From assembly GCF_947502445.1 (NCBI RefSeq), contig NZ_CANMZW010000014.1:1-64000 (forward strand): a stretch of DNA of 64,000 nt, read 5' to 3'. Made by a program: the position numbers and the translations under genes. This document shows, one piece after another, positions 36,076 through 45,940 of the stretch (the stretch's first letter is position 1; each line of letters opens with the position of its first letter). The stretch is from an uncultured Brevibacillus sp. Its GTDB lineage: Bacteria > Bacillota > Bacilli > Brevibacillales > Brevibacillaceae. Below the pieces are notes generated by a model. The model was not told the DNA's origin and did no database searches. It saw nothing but the letters and a program-made list of their open reading frames with translations.

Positions 36076-37128
36076 ATGTATACAAAAAAAGAGAAGATTG
36101 TAGTTGTCGGTGCAGGGTTTGTTGGTGCAGCGATGACCTACCACTTATCAAAGCAAAATAAAAATGTCACCTTAATGGAGAGCAATGTAGGGGCTGCTAG
36201 TGAGGTAACGGAAAAATCATTTGCCTGGATCAACCCGGCTGGCCGAGTTTTTGGCAATTCCCGCCCGTTATACGATGCAGTTCTAGATGAATACCATGCA
36301 TTAGAAAAAGAGCTCCCTGATCTAAACATAAATTGGCATGGCGCACTTACATGGGGAGTTCCTGCAAAAATGGAAGGAGCACATGTCCAAAGATTGAATC
36401 GAAAGCAGATTATCGAATTGGAGCCAAACCTGAAAGAATACCCCGAGGAAGCCATTTTTGCACATAAAGAGGGCGCAATAGATCCTGTTTTCGTAACAAA
36501 CCTGTTTATTAAAAAAGCGGAAGAAAACGGCGCAAAGGTTCTTTTTGATTCAAAAGCTATACAAATAATAAAAGAAGGTTCAAAGGTTGTTGGCGTACAA
36601 ACGTCCGATCGTTTTATGGAGGCGGATGTCATCGTACTTGCTGCTGGTACCGCAGTTGCTGAGCTTTGTCGACCACTTGGTATCGAAGTGCCCGTTGTGC
36701 CTTCGCCTTGCATTCTGATTCGCATGAACGCGAAGGAGAAATTAATTCACACGCTCATATCGAACCAGCAATTTGAAGCGAGGCAGCCAACCGGCGACAC
36801 GTTACTTGCAGCGGAAGATTATATCGATGAGTCAGAAGAAAATGGGCCAGAGGCAGTTGGAAAACGAGCTTTTGAAACCCTTCGCCATAGTTTGCAAGGA
36901 GGGGAGAACTTGACGCTGGAGAGTATTCGTGTAGGGATGAGACCGATGCCTGAAGACGGGTATCCAATTGTAGGATTTCATGACCGGATACAGGGGCTCC
37001 ACCTAGCAGTCATGCATGCAGCGATTACATTAGCTCCTTTCGTAAGTCGTTTGGCAGCAAAGGAGATTAACGAAAATGTGCAGATGGACGATTTAAACAG
37101 TTGGCGATTGTCGAGGTTTTCAGTTTAA
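36076..37128 (+). CDS. FAD-dependent oxidoreductase (DAO/glycine oxidase-like)
   Basis: A 350-residue flavoprotein. The N-terminal ADP-binding motif VVVGAGFVGAAMTYHLSK and following LMESNVGAASEVT, the VIVLAAGTAV strand and the C-terminal GMRPMPEDGYPIVGFHD are those of the D-amino-acid oxidase superfamily. These enzymes oxidise amino acids or other amines to imines, giving H2O2. The ATG at 36076 after GTGGAGGA is preferred over the GTG four codons earlier. A MerR-type promoter (P1) lies 50 bases upstream. Confidence 0.9.
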   Translation: MYTKKEKIVVVGAGFVGAAMTYHLSKQNKNVTLMESNVGAASEVTEKSFAWINPAGRVFGNSRPLYDAVLDEYHALEKELPDLNINWHGALTWGVPAKMEGAHVQRLNRKQIIELEPNLKEYPEEAIFAHKEGAIDPVFVTNLFIKKAEENGAKVLFDSKAIQIIKEGSKVVGVQTSDRFMEADVIVLAAGTAVAELCRPLGIEVPVVPSPCILIRMNAKEKLIHTLISNQQFEARQPTGDTLLAAEDYIDESEENGPEAVGKRAFETLRHSLQGGENLTLESIRVGMRPMPEDGYPIVGFHDRIQGLHLAVMHAAITLAPFVSRLAAKEINENVQMDDLNSWRLSRFSV

Positions 37129-37185
37129 CATCTGTGAATACTTGTTAAACCTCCTTCGCTTGAAAACTTCATCTCGTTTTGTCTT

Positions 37186-37214
37186 GGGTAAACCTTGATG
37201 GTTTGCCCTTTTTT
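37186..37214 (+). terminator. terminator after the FAD oxidoreductase
   Basis: GGGTAAACC-TTGAT-GGTTTGCCC with T6. Confidence 0.85.
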
Positions 37215-37259
37215 GTGTTTCGAGAGGCGTCGCTAATGTCCGTTACGTTTTGCTTTTCA

Positions 37260-37290
37260 TTGACCTTTACACTATGTCAAGGTTTAAAAT
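37260..37290 (+). promoter_or_regulatory. MerR-type promoter P2
   Basis: TTGACC, 19-bp spacer, TAAAAT. Dyad arms are ACCTTTACA and TGTCAAGGT, three bases apart (37263-37283). Upstream of the GNAT gene at 37506. Confidence 0.7.
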
Positions 37291-37322
37291 ATTTGTTGCA
37301 TTCCAAATCTAATGGACGATTA

Positions 37323-37362
37323 AGCTCTTGGTCGTATACGACTCGGTAGAAGAGCTGCTTTT
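37323..37362 (+). promoter_or_regulatory. leader hairpin between P2 and the GNAT gene
   Basis: AGCTCTT and AAGAGCT enclose a smaller TCGTATACGA stem and are followed by GCTTTTATT. It could act as an attenuator in the 215-base leader. Confidence 0.4.
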
Positions 37363-37505
37363 ATTGATTCAAAAACAATTTATTTTTTTGGCAATTATGA
37401 TAAAATGATTTCACGAAGGATTTAATTCTATTTAATTAAATTTTGGAGTACATAATTCTCCCGCTGGTTACTGGAAAGCGATTCATGATGAGGAGGTGAG
37501 TATTC

Positions 37506-38381
37506 ATGCAGAATAGACAACTTTTAGAGTCTATAACAATTAGACTTTTGAACACCCATGAAGAGCTGCTGGCAGTAAAAGAGCTGGAAGAAATGATTTG
37601 GGCATCCGATGACCCAGTGCCCTTGCATCAAACGATGACAGCAGTCAAGCACGGCGGCATGGTCATAGGAGCATTTGTGGGAGAGCACCTAATCGGCTTT
37701 CAATACAGCTTTGCGGGGTTTGATGGTGAGAAGGCATATCTTTGCTCACACACTATGGGTATCCATCCTGATTACCAAAGGGGTGGAGTGGGAGAGAAGA
37801 TCAAACTGGCACAACAGAAAGCCGCGATTGCAAAAGGATATGACCTTGTTTTATGGACGTATGACCCTTTGGAAACGGTCAACGGAAATTTGAACATTCG
37901 AAAATTAGGAGCGATTTGTTCCACTTACATCCAGAACTGTTACGGTGAGTTGCCAGATATTTTGAATGCCGGCTTACCTTCCGATCGGTTTCAGGTAGAG
38001 TGGTGGATCAGGCGTCCCGACGTAATCGGGAAACTAGCGAATCCGCTAAAAAAGAGAGAAATGGACGCTCATACAAAGTCAGCCTTACACTTTGAACTCA
38101 ACCAGCAAGGTGATCCCGAACCGCAATCAATTGATCTCACACAGGAGCAGCATGACGGTCCACTCGTCGTTGCCGTACCCTCTGCATTTCAGGATGTGAA
38201 AGCGAGGAATTTCGATCTGGCGCTCCGTTGGCGAATGGCAACCCGGGGAGTTTTCAAGCATTACTTTCAAAATGGTTGGGTTGTTTGCGATTTTATCAAA
38301 GGTGATCCAACACAACCTGTTCATTATTACCTAATGGAGAAAAGCCAAAGTAGAACTGTTGAAACAGGGCATTCCATCTAG
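37506..38381 (+). CDS. GNAT-family N-acetyltransferase
   Basis: A 291-residue protein. The acetyl-CoA site is visible in SHTMGIHPDYQRGGVGEKIKLAQQ (about 80-103, with the R/Q-x-x-G-x-G motif). A long C-terminal extension after about residue 180 resembles the YitI-like predicted acetyltransferases. Substrate unknown. GAGGAGGTG precedes the ATG. Probably expressed from promoter P2 through a 215-base leader. The next gene begins 66 bp later. Confidence 0.88.
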   Translation: MQNRQLLESITIRLLNTHEELLAVKELEEMIWASDDPVPLHQTMTAVKHGGMVIGAFVGEHLIGFQYSFAGFDGEKAYLCSHTMGIHPDYQRGGVGEKIKLAQQKAAIAKGYDLVLWTYDPLETVNGNLNIRKLGAICSTYIQNCYGELPDILNAGLPSDRFQVEWWIRRPDVIGKLANPLKKREMDAHTKSALHFELNQQGDPEPQSIDLTQEQHDGPLVVAVPSAFQDVKARNFDLALRWRMATRGVFKHYFQNGWVVCDFIKGDPTQPVHYYLMEKSQSRTVETGHSI

Positions 38382-38447
38382 GAGAGACAACAAGATTTGT
38401 GCAAAAACAGGGTGGGGAGAACCGTTTTTGCTAAAGGGGGATTTTGC

Positions 38448-39500
38448 ATGAATAGTACGACACATGATCAATCACTGCATCTAGCACTTAACGAAATATT
38501 TAGCAACGTCTCATCAAATGAACCTGGCTGCGCTTATATTGCAAGTTTCGACAATGGTGTCATTTATAAAGGAGCGGCAGGTTTAGATTCAATAGAAGAA
38601 AACCTACCAATAGCAACGAAAACCATATTTAATCTCGCCTCCGTCTCCAAACAGTTCACCGCATTCGCCATTTTATTGCTAGAGCAGGAGGGGAAATTGA
38701 ATCTGGATGATTCGATTTTAAAGTATGTACCCTCTCTTGGTGCATATGCCGAATCCGTGACACTTAGGCATCTCATCCATCACACAGGCGGTTTAGTAGA
38801 TTATATGGAGTTAGCTGAACAAGCGAATGTGAAAGATACGGAAAAACTAACCCCTGAGCAATCATTATCGCATCTTGAAAAGCATCAAATGGCAGCATTT
38901 CCGGTCGGAACAAAGTTTGAGTACAGTAATACAGGATACTTTCTATTATCGTTAGTAGTTGAAAAAGCCAGTGGGAAAAACCTTCGCGAATATTCGCAGG
39001 AGCGTATTTTTGATCCATTACACATGAATGACACAGCAATCGTGGAACGTTACCCAACAAGCTTCCCGGTTGCTCGGGGCTATAGGAAGAACGAGCAAGG
39101 AGCGTATGAAATCTATGAAAGCCCATGGGAACATATGGGCGATGGAGCCGTCCATTCTAATGTCGAAGACTTAGTAAAATGGGGACAAAATTACACGACA
39201 GGCAAGGTTGGCGGGAAAGAGCTCGTTAAAAAAATGACTGAGGTTGGCCCGAAAACTTCCCAAACTGGTCAGATGATTACAGACAATGAAGATTATGCTT
39301 TTGGCGTGTTCCTAGGTAAAGATTTTGATTGTAAATACTTGGAACACTCGGGAGGTTGGGCTGGCTACCGTTCACACTTCATGCGTTTCCCAGACGAGTG
39401 TTTGACCATTGCTGTGTTAGGTAATGATGAGGCTTTTGAAGCTGAAGAGTATGCGAAAAAAATCGCAGAAATTGTCCTAAGAAAAAGCGCTGAGAAATAG
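38448..39500 (+). CDS. serine hydrolase, class C beta-lactamase/DD-peptidase fold
   Basis: The 350-residue protein has Ser-x-x-Lys as SVSK (in LASVSKQFTA), Tyr-x-Asn as YSN (in EYSNTGYFLL) and a third motif HSGG (EHSGGWAGYRSH). No signal peptide is seen, so it probably acts in the cytoplasm. It is a paralogue of the gene at 48222-49310. As the first gene before a VanX dipeptidase and a peptide transporter, it probably cleaves D-amino-acid or cell-wall peptides, like AmiE in the B. subtilis MurNAc operon. The start at 38448 follows AAGGGGGA; the upstream ATG at 38397 has no site. Confidence 0.88.
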   Translation: MNSTTHDQSLHLALNEIFSNVSSNEPGCAYIASFDNGVIYKGAAGLDSIEENLPIATKTIFNLASVSKQFTAFAILLLEQEGKLNLDDSILKYVPSLGAYAESVTLRHLIHHTGGLVDYMELAEQANVKDTEKLTPEQSLSHLEKHQMAAFPVGTKFEYSNTGYFLLSLVVEKASGKNLREYSQERIFDPLHMNDTAIVERYPTSFPVARGYRKNEQGAYEIYESPWEHMGDGAVHSNVEDLVKWGQNYTTGKVGGKELVKKMTEVGPKTSQTGQMITDNEDYAFGVFLGKDFDCKYLEHSGGWAGYRSHFMRFPDECLTIAVLGNDEAFEAEEYAKKIAEIVLRKSAEK

Positions 39501-39550
39501 AAACCGTTGAAAGCGTATTTATACTCTCAGGAACAGAAAGGATGATTTTG

Positions 39551-40264
39551 ATGAATAAGGATTTCTATTACGAGATGCTCGAAAATCAATTCTTGAAGTA
39601 CCGGGATTATGCCTCCATTCCAGTAAAAGACAACGGTGAGCCTCTTGTACCAATTGGCCCTGAATTTGAAGGAAAGGTAACGAATTACGAGGAAATGCAG
39701 CCATATACTGGCGACAGTATCTATGTTCGCGCCAGTGTGGTTAATATGCTGATCAGCGCTCGGGCAGCCTTGAAACGCACATTCCCCGATTACGATCTCG
39801 AAGTCGTCTGTGGATATCGCCATCCAGATGTACAGGAAAAAGTATTTTCCGACTACAAAGCGGAAGTAAAAGCGGAAAACCCTGATCTGGAAGGTGATGA
39901 GCTAACAGAGGCCGCCCATCGCTTTGTTGCTGTTCCAGAGGTTGCCGGGCATCCGACCGGAGGCGCTGTTGACGTTCTCCTCATCACAACTGATGGCGAG
40001 GTTGTGAGCTTGGGCCCAGAGGATGAGATTAGTAGGGATCACTATGTCCATTCACCGTTTATCGAAAAGGACGTGTGGCACAAAAGGCAAATTTTGCGCC
40101 ACTGTATGTTACAGGCCGGGTTTGCCCCGACGGACAGCGAATGGTGGCATTTCGCCTACGGCGACAGAGAATGGGCGAAATACTACAACCAGCCGGCTGC
40201 TATCTTTAAACAAATTCGGTTTTGCTTGGCAGATCGAGACGGCAGTAGTGGGGAAAACGATTGA
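39551..40264 (+). CDS. D-alanyl-D-alanine dipeptidase, VanX/DdpX family (M15D)
   Basis: A 237-residue zinc dipeptidase. The metal and catalytic residues are in GHPTGGAVDV (His and Asp ligands) and SEWWHFAYGD (catalytic Glu and third ligand His). It lacks the vanH/vanA neighbours of a resistance operon. It sits between a serine hydrolase and a peptide ABC transporter, so catabolism of D-Ala-D-Ala from wall turnover is the likely role. The ATG at 39551 is nine bases from GAAAGGA; the one at 39542 abuts it. Confidence 0.9.
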   Translation: MNKDFYYEMLENQFLKYRDYASIPVKDNGEPLVPIGPEFEGKVTNYEEMQPYTGDSIYVRASVVNMLISARAALKRTFPDYDLEVVCGYRHPDVQEKVFSDYKAEVKAENPDLEGDELTEAAHRFVAVPEVAGHPTGGAVDVLLITTDGEVVSLGPEDEISRDHYVHSPFIEKDVWHKRQILRHCMLQAGFAPTDSEWWHFAYGDREWAKYYNQPAAIFKQIRFCLADRDGSSGEND

Positions 40265-40444
40265 AGCTGATTTCACAAGAAAATGTAGCGCCATCCTTGC
40301 TTATTTAGGAAGAGTCAGCAAAATTATTGATGGAAGCGCTTATATCAAGGGTGCTTCTATCTATGATTACTATCATGCCGCAAGAAGTACTGTTAGTTAT
40401 TTCAGAAGATTCGGACAGGTAACAAAAAATAAGGGGGTTGAATA

Positions 40445-42067
40445 ATGCTTCGATTCTATCGGTTTAAGCAGTGGTTTTTGCTTTTGCTCGTTAGCGTAGT
40501 TTTTTTGGCTGGCTGTACGTCCGCAACACCATCGCAAACAAATGGGGAGAACGACCAGAGCTCTGGCAAAGGCAATGGCGGTGAGGGAGGAACAGTTGTC
40601 ATTGCAGCACCAATAGAGCCAGATACAATGGATATGCATCTAACTGCCTGGTACGATGATGCCAACACACGGATCTATGACTTTTTGCTGGCCCGCAATG
40701 AGACTGGCAAAATCATTCCGGGTCTCGCGGAATCGTATAGCGTCTCGGACGACGGAAAAGCCTGGACATTTAAGCTGCGCAAAGACGTCAAGTTTCATTC
40801 AGGAGCACCGCTGACAGCAGAGTCAGTCAAATTATCAGTTGACCGATGCCTGAAAATCTGTCCGGACAAATCAATGCTCGGTCCGATTGAAAAGGTGGAA
40901 GTTCCCGAACCATCCACAGTTAAAATTACCTTAACGGAAAAATATGCCCCGTTTTTAACAATAGCAGCGGACTTTCTAGCCGTGCTCGATCCAGCCAGAG
41001 TGGACGAGCTGGGAGACAAGTTCGGCAACAATCCTTCCGCGACAGGGCCGCTAGTCTTTCGTGAAAAAATGCGCGGCGCCTCCCTTACCTATAAGTTGAA
41101 CAAAGCGTACAGATGGTCACCAGAGAATGCAGAGAACAAAGATGCCCCTTATCTTGATGAAGTCGTCTTCCGCTTCATCAAGGACGACGACACGAAAATG
41201 CTTGAATTTAAAAAAGGCACCATTCAAATCTTTCAACAGGTTCCGACCAACTATGTAAAAGAATTGGAAAGCATACCAGGTGTGGAAATTTCCAAGACAT
41301 TAGAGGCCGGGATGAATTACCTCGGATTTAACAACCAACATCCTTTTTTTCAGGATGTCCGTGTCAGACAAGCAATCGCCATGACAGTGGACCGCACACC
41401 AATCGTCCAGTACGCAATGAGTGGTCTGGCTGAGCCAATCCATGGACCGTTACCAACCACGATCCCCGGATACAGCCAAAAAGTGGAAGAGATGGCGAAA
41501 GAGATGTACAAACGAGATATAACCAAATCGAAACAATTACTTGCTGACGCAGGGTGGATGGATACAAACGGAGATGGCATTCTCGAAAAAAATGGCGAAC
41601 CGTTTTCGACAGAATTGATGATCGAGGGTGGAACCGAAAAACAAAAAATTGCCGTAATCCTGCAATCTCAGCTGAAGGAAGTAGGGATTGATGTAAAAAT
41701 AACCACCGTGACCGACTGGCTGACGTTTAGGGACCGGATGGCTAAGGGCACGCATGAAATGTTTTTAAACGAGTACGGTTGGCTAGATCCGGATATTCTC
41801 CATCTCATTTTTGGAAAAGGCAACTCAACCAAACTGTATTTTGAGACTGACGAACTGGAAGCCCTTTTGATCAAGGGACGACAAGAGATTGATGAAGACA
41901 GAAGGATGAAAGCATATGAAGAGGTAGGTGAGTATCTGGTCAAGGCGTCGCCGTGGGTACCGCTTTATAACAGAGAGACGGTTACAGCCTACCGCGACAT
42001 TGAGGGCTTTAAAAGCTCAGCCTCAACAGGTGTTATTTTCCAAGATATTAAATTGAAAAAGAAATAG
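40445..42067 (+). CDS. peptide ABC transporter substrate-binding lipoprotein
   Basis: A 540-residue SBP_bac_5 protein. A signal peptide ends in the lipobox L-A-G-C24, giving a membrane-anchored receptor. Signature segments are IIPGLAESYSVSDDGKAWTFKLRKDVKFHSG and RVRQAIAMTVDRTPIV. Family members bind di- or oligopeptides, nickel or muropeptides (MppA). Its neighbours favour peptides. AAGGGGG precedes the ATG, 180 bp after the VanX gene. Confidence 0.93.
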   Translation: MLRFYRFKQWFLLLLVSVVFLAGCTSATPSQTNGENDQSSGKGNGGEGGTVVIAAPIEPDTMDMHLTAWYDDANTRIYDFLLARNETGKIIPGLAESYSVSDDGKAWTFKLRKDVKFHSGAPLTAESVKLSVDRCLKICPDKSMLGPIEKVEVPEPSTVKITLTEKYAPFLTIAADFLAVLDPARVDELGDKFGNNPSATGPLVFREKMRGASLTYKLNKAYRWSPENAENKDAPYLDEVVFRFIKDDDTKMLEFKKGTIQIFQQVPTNYVKELESIPGVEISKTLEAGMNYLGFNNQHPFFQDVRVRQAIAMTVDRTPIVQYAMSGLAEPIHGPLPTTIPGYSQKVEEMAKEMYKRDITKSKQLLADAGWMDTNGDGILEKNGEPFSTELMIEGGTEKQKIAVILQSQLKEVGIDVKITTVTDWLTFRDRMAKGTHEMFLNEYGWLDPDILHLIFGKGNSTKLYFETDELEALLIKGRQEIDEDRRMKAYEEVGEYLVKASPWVPLYNRETVTAYRDIEGFKSSASTGVIFQDIKLKKK

Positions 42068-42083
42068 GGTAGGGGTGTGTCAC

Positions 42084-43004
42084 TTGCAAAAATACGTACT
42101 CAAACGGTTCCTTTCTCTATTTGGCACCTTGTTTGGCGTTTCGGTCCTTGTCTTTTTAATCGTTCACATGATACCTGGAGATCCTGCCCGCTATATCGTG
42201 GGCAAAAACGCTTCGGAGGAAGCAGTTAAGGCGATGAGAGCGCAGCTAGGACTGGATCAACCCCTGATTACACAGTATTTTGATTATTTAGGCAATCTGG
42301 TCCGGGGGGATTTGGGAACGTCATTGTTTACAGGCATTCCTGTCTGGGAAGAAATCGTCAGCCGCTTTCCGATCACTTTTCAACTCGCTGTATACGGTGT
42401 CGTGCTTGGTTCGGCAATCGGTATCTTGCTTGGAGTCATTGCCGCGGTCAAACAAAACACATTGCTTGATCGGCTAGTGAACACATTATCGACGATCAGC
42501 ATTTCAGCTCCTGATTTCTGGGTCATCTTGTTTGTCATTTGGTTATTTGCCTACCAATTCGGTTGGTTCCCGATCTCTGGGTACGATGGGTTTTATTCAT
42601 TGGTGCTGCCTTCCCTAACGATCGGTCTGTTTTCCATCGGATTTATCGCGAAAATGACCCGTTCCAGTATGCTTGATGTAATTAAGCAGGATTATATGCG
42701 CACCGCAGAGGCAAAAGGGGTGGCAACTTGGGCGCGAGTGTTCGCTCATGGCTTGCAGAATGCTGTCATCCCGATTATCACCTTGATAGGCTTACAATTT
42801 GGCGGGCTCTTGGCAGGTGCTGTCATTACCGAAACGGTGTTCGCTCTTCCAGGAATCGGCTATTTTGCCATTGAGGCGGTTATCAAACGAGACATTCCCA
42901 CTGTACAGGGCGTGGTTCTATTCGTAGCATTGCTGTACACAGTGGTGAACTTGGTTACGGACATCGTATACAGCTTTTTCGACCCTCGGGTTCGCTACGA
43001 GTAG
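42084..43004 (+). CDS. peptide ABC transporter permease, DppB-type
   Basis: A 306-residue permease with six helices. The N-terminal LSLFGTLFGVSVLVFLIVHMIPGDPARYI and the EAA loop (MRTAEAKGVATWARVFAHGLQNAVIP) are diagnostic. The likely start is TTG 42084, with GGGG eight bases upstream; a GTG three codons earlier is possible. It is 16 bp from the substrate-binding gene and 16 bp from the second permease gene. Confidence 0.93.
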   Translation: MQKYVLKRFLSLFGTLFGVSVLVFLIVHMIPGDPARYIVGKNASEEAVKAMRAQLGLDQPLITQYFDYLGNLVRGDLGTSLFTGIPVWEEIVSRFPITFQLAVYGVVLGSAIGILLGVIAAVKQNTLLDRLVNTLSTISISAPDFWVILFVIWLFAYQFGWFPISGYDGFYSLVLPSLTIGLFSIGFIAKMTRSSMLDVIKQDYMRTAEAKGVATWARVFAHGLQNAVIPIITLIGLQFGGLLAGAVITETVFALPGIGYFAIEAVIKRDIPTVQGVVLFVALLYTVVNLVTDIVYSFFDPRVRYE

Positions 43005-43020
43005 GGAAGGGGAATGAACA

Positions 43021-43938
43021 GTGAATAGTGAGTTAACGAAATATTCAGCCGATCCCGACGTGCAGATTCCGGTCATTGAACAAGAAATCAAAAGGGGGCA
43101 TTCGCAATCTCACTGGAGCATGCTCTGGAAGCGGTTCAGTAAAAACGGCGCTGCCATCAGCGGATTGCTCTTCTTATCGGTCATTATTATCCTTGCTGTG
43201 TTCGCTCCAGTCATCGCACCATACCCGCTCGATCAAATCAATTTCGAAGAGCGACTATTGAAACCAAGCGCCACACATCTTTTCGGTACAGATGATTTCG
43301 GCCGAGATATTTTCACTCGGATCTTATATGGAGGCCGGGTTTCGTTAATGATGGGTCTGATCTCTGTGACGATCTGCGTGGTCCTTGGCGTCACACTTGG
43401 TGTGGTTGCAGGCTACTATCGGAAACTGGATATGTACATCATGCAGTTGATGGATATTCTTATGTCATTTCCTTCTTTGCTACTCGCAATTGTGGTTATC
43501 GCGGTGCTCGGTGTCGGTTTGACCAACGCTATGATTGCCGTTGCCATCTCACAGATTCCGCAATTTGTCCGAGTCGTGCGCTCTGCTGTTCTGACATTGC
43601 GTGAAAAGGAATACATTGAAGCGGTTCGTGCACTAGGAATACGAGATTACCAGATTCTTCTCAAGCATGTAATTCCGAATATTCTCTCACCCATGATTGT
43701 CATGACAGCCCTGATTTTCGGTGACTGCATTTTGGCTGCGTCCGCTCTGAGCTTTCTCGGCTTAGGGGCTCAGCCGCCCGATCCAGAGTGGGGGGCGATG
43801 GTTATGGAGAGCCGTGTGTTCCTGAATCAGGCCTGGTGGATGTCATTATTTCCGGGACTCGTGATCTTGCTCGTAGTGCTTAGCTTCAATATGCTTGGGG
43901 ACGGGTTGCGCGATGCACTGGATCCAAAGCAAAAGTAA
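43021..43938 (+). CDS. peptide ABC transporter permease, DppC-type
   Basis: A 305-residue permease. The family opening LFGTDDFGRDIFTRILYGGRVSL follows the first helix. The EAA loop (YIEAVRALGIRDYQILLKHVIPN) is intact, with six helices in all. The GTG start follows GGAAGGGGA. Partner of the upstream DppB-type protein. Confidence 0.93.
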   Translation: MNSELTKYSADPDVQIPVIEQEIKRGHSQSHWSMLWKRFSKNGAAISGLLFLSVIIILAVFAPVIAPYPLDQINFEERLLKPSATHLFGTDDFGRDIFTRILYGGRVSLMMGLISVTICVVLGVTLGVVAGYYRKLDMYIMQLMDILMSFPSLLLAIVVIAVLGVGLTNAMIAVAISQIPQFVRVVRSAVLTLREKEYIEAVRALGIRDYQILLKHVIPNILSPMIVMTALIFGDCILAASALSFLGLGAQPPDPEWGAMVMESRVFLNQAWWMSLFPGLVILLVVLSFNMLGDGLRDALDPKQK

Positions 43939-43991
43939 TCTTCACGAATGTCAGATTAGGGCAATCCAGGTAGAGGGGGAGGGGAGTACAT

Positions 43992-44972
43992 ATGAAGTCG
44001 GCTTTGTTGGAAGTTGACGAGTTGTTTATGCGTTTCAAAACAGAAAAAGGACTACTTCCTGCCGTCAACAATGTGAGCTTTCACGTGAACAAGGGTGAAA
44101 CAGTCGCTTTGGTTGGTGAATCCGGTTGCGGGAAAAGTGTGACCTCACTCTCCATCATGCGGCTTATCGCCAGGCAGGCTGGTCAGGTAGAGGGGAGTAT
44201 CCGCTTCAAGGGCAAGGAGCTTACTCGTCTATCTGAGAGGGAGATGCGGGCGCTGCGCGGCAACGAAATCGCTATGATCTTTCAGGAACCTATGACCTCA
44301 CTTAATCCAGTTCATACGGTTGGCAAGCAGATCAGTGAGGTATTCAAGGTGCACACCAATTTTTCCAAAGCGATGAAGGAGCAAAAAACAGTCGAAATGC
44401 TGAAAAAGGTAGGAATACCGCGAGCGGAAAAGATCGTTCGCGAGTTTCCCCATCAGCTCTCTGGCGGGATGAAACAGCGCGTCATGATTGCGATGGCGAT
44501 GGCTTGTCAGCCCGATCTCTTGATTGCCGATGAACCGACGACAGCCCTTGATGTGACGATTCAGGCGCAGATTCTCGATTTAATGAACGAATTAAAACAA
44601 AATTCCAACACCGCTATCTTGCTCATTACCCATGATTTGGGGGTCGTTGCCGAAATGGCGGATCGAATCATGGTGATGTACTACGGAGAGATCGTCGAAG
44701 AGGCAGATGTAAAAAGCATCTTTTCGAATCCGAAGCATCCATACACAGTTGGACTTCTGCGCTCGGTACCCGGAATAGAAGAAGAGCGGGACCGTCTCGA
44801 TCCGATCAAAGGAAATGTTCCCTTACTTGGTGAAGTGATGAGCGGCTGTCCGTTTTTTTCACGCTGCGACCATGCTTACGAGAAATGCCGGCAGGAAAAA
44901 CCACCTCTGATGAACATAGCCAATCAGCGCGTAAGATGCTGGCTGTATACGAGAGAGGAGGTTACGATATGA
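43992..44972 (+). CDS. peptide ABC transporter ATPase, DppD-type
   Basis: A 326-residue ATPase. Walker A GESGCGKSV, signature LSGGMKQR, Walker B LLIADEPTTALD and H-loop THDLG are present. The C-terminal oligopeptide-transporter extension has the cysteine cluster (CPFFSRCDHAYEKC) that binds an iron-sulfur cluster in Dpp/Opp ATPases. Its TGA overlaps the ATG of the next gene. Confidence 0.94.
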   Translation: MKSALLEVDELFMRFKTEKGLLPAVNNVSFHVNKGETVALVGESGCGKSVTSLSIMRLIARQAGQVEGSIRFKGKELTRLSEREMRALRGNEIAMIFQEPMTSLNPVHTVGKQISEVFKVHTNFSKAMKEQKTVEMLKKVGIPRAEKIVREFPHQLSGGMKQRVMIAMAMACQPDLLIADEPTTALDVTIQAQILDLMNELKQNSNTAILLITHDLGVVAEMADRIMVMYYGEIVEEADVKSIFSNPKHPYTVGLLRSVPGIEEERDRLDPIKGNVPLLGEVMSGCPFFSRCDHAYEKCRQEKPPLMNIANQRVRCWLYTREEVTI

Positions 44973-45940
44973 GTGATTGGTTGCTGGAAGTAGAAGATTT
45001 AAAGACCTACTTTCCTGTGAATAAGGGCTTGCTTGGAGGCAAAAAAGATTATATAAAAGCAGTCGATGGTGTCACGTTTCGCTTAAAGCAGGGCGAGACA
45101 CTTGGCATTGTCGGCGAGAGCGGTTGTGGCAAATCGACTACTGGGCGAAGTATTCTTCGACTGATCAACCCGACTGGCGGCTCGGTGAAATTCGCTGGAA
45201 CGGAAATCACCACCATGCCCCATAGTGAATTGCGCAAGCTGCGTAGACGGATGCAGATTGTATTTCAAGATCCATATTCATCCCTAAATCCACGAATGTC
45301 GGTCTCTGCTATTCTCAACGAAGCACTCTCTGTCCGCGATCACTTTTTGAATCTTGCCGATCGCAAGGAGCAAGTGATGGATTTACTGCAGCTCGTTGGA
45401 CTAAATCCGCATCTGGCGGATCGGTATCCCCATGAATTTAGCGGCGGACAACGACAGCGTGTCGGGATTGCCAGAGCGCTCGCTGTTCAGCCGGATCTCA
45501 TTATCGCCGATGAGCCGGTGTCGGCACTCGACGTGTCAATCCAGGCACAAATCCTCAATTTGCTTCAGGATTTGCAGAAAAGGCTTAGACTCGCGTTTAT
45601 TTTTATTTCGCATGATCTGAGTGTAGTGAAGCACTTCAGTGATCGAATTGCAGTGATGTACCTTGGCGGGGTAGTCGAAATTGCTGGCAAGCAACAGCTC
45701 TTTTCCAAGCCATACCATCCGTACTCGCAAGCGCTTATGTCTGCGGTACCGATTCTGAATCCGTCGAAGAAGCGTGAGCGAATTGTTTTGCATGGAGATG
45801 TTCCAAACCCGGCTAACCCTCCACAAGGATGCACGTTTCATCCGCGCTGCATGTACCGTATGGACCTCTGTAAATCGGTTCGACCAGCGCCTATAGAGGT
45901 AGAAACAGGCCACGTTGTATCGTGTCACTTATACACATGA
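44969..45940 (+). CDS. peptide ABC transporter ATPase, DppF/OppF-type
   Basis: A 323-residue ATPase with Walker A GESGCGKST, signature FSGGQRQR, Walker B LIIADEPVSALD and C-terminal Cys cluster (CTFHPRCMYRMDLC). It starts at 44969 within ATGA shared with the stop of the preceding gene; GAGGAGG lies before it. Completes the five-gene transporter. Confidence 0.94.
   Translation: MSDWLLEVEDLKTYFPVNKGLLGGKKDYIKAVDGVTFRLKQGETLGIVGESGCGKSTTGRSILRLINPTGGSVKFAGTEITTMPHSELRKLRRRMQIVFQDPYSSLNPRMSVSAILNEALSVRDHFLNLADRKEQVMDLLQLVGLNPHLADRYPHEFSGGQRQRVGIARALAVQPDLIIADEPVSALDVSIQAQILNLLQDLQKRLRLAFIFISHDLSVVKHFSDRIAVMYLGGVVEIAGKQQLFSKPYHPYSQALMSAVPILNPSKKRERIVLHGDVPNPANPPQGCTFHPRCMYRMDLCKSVRPAPIEVETGHVVSCHLYT

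Noticed and set aside
39551..40264. Vancomycin-resistance operon
   Set aside because: A VanX-type enzyme is present, but no vanH, vanA/B ligase or VanRS pair is in the window; the neighbours point to peptide catabolism.
40023..40445. 140-codon ORF overlapping the end of the VanX gene
   Set aside because: First two thirds are the shadow of the VanX frame; the remainder has no start or ribosome site.
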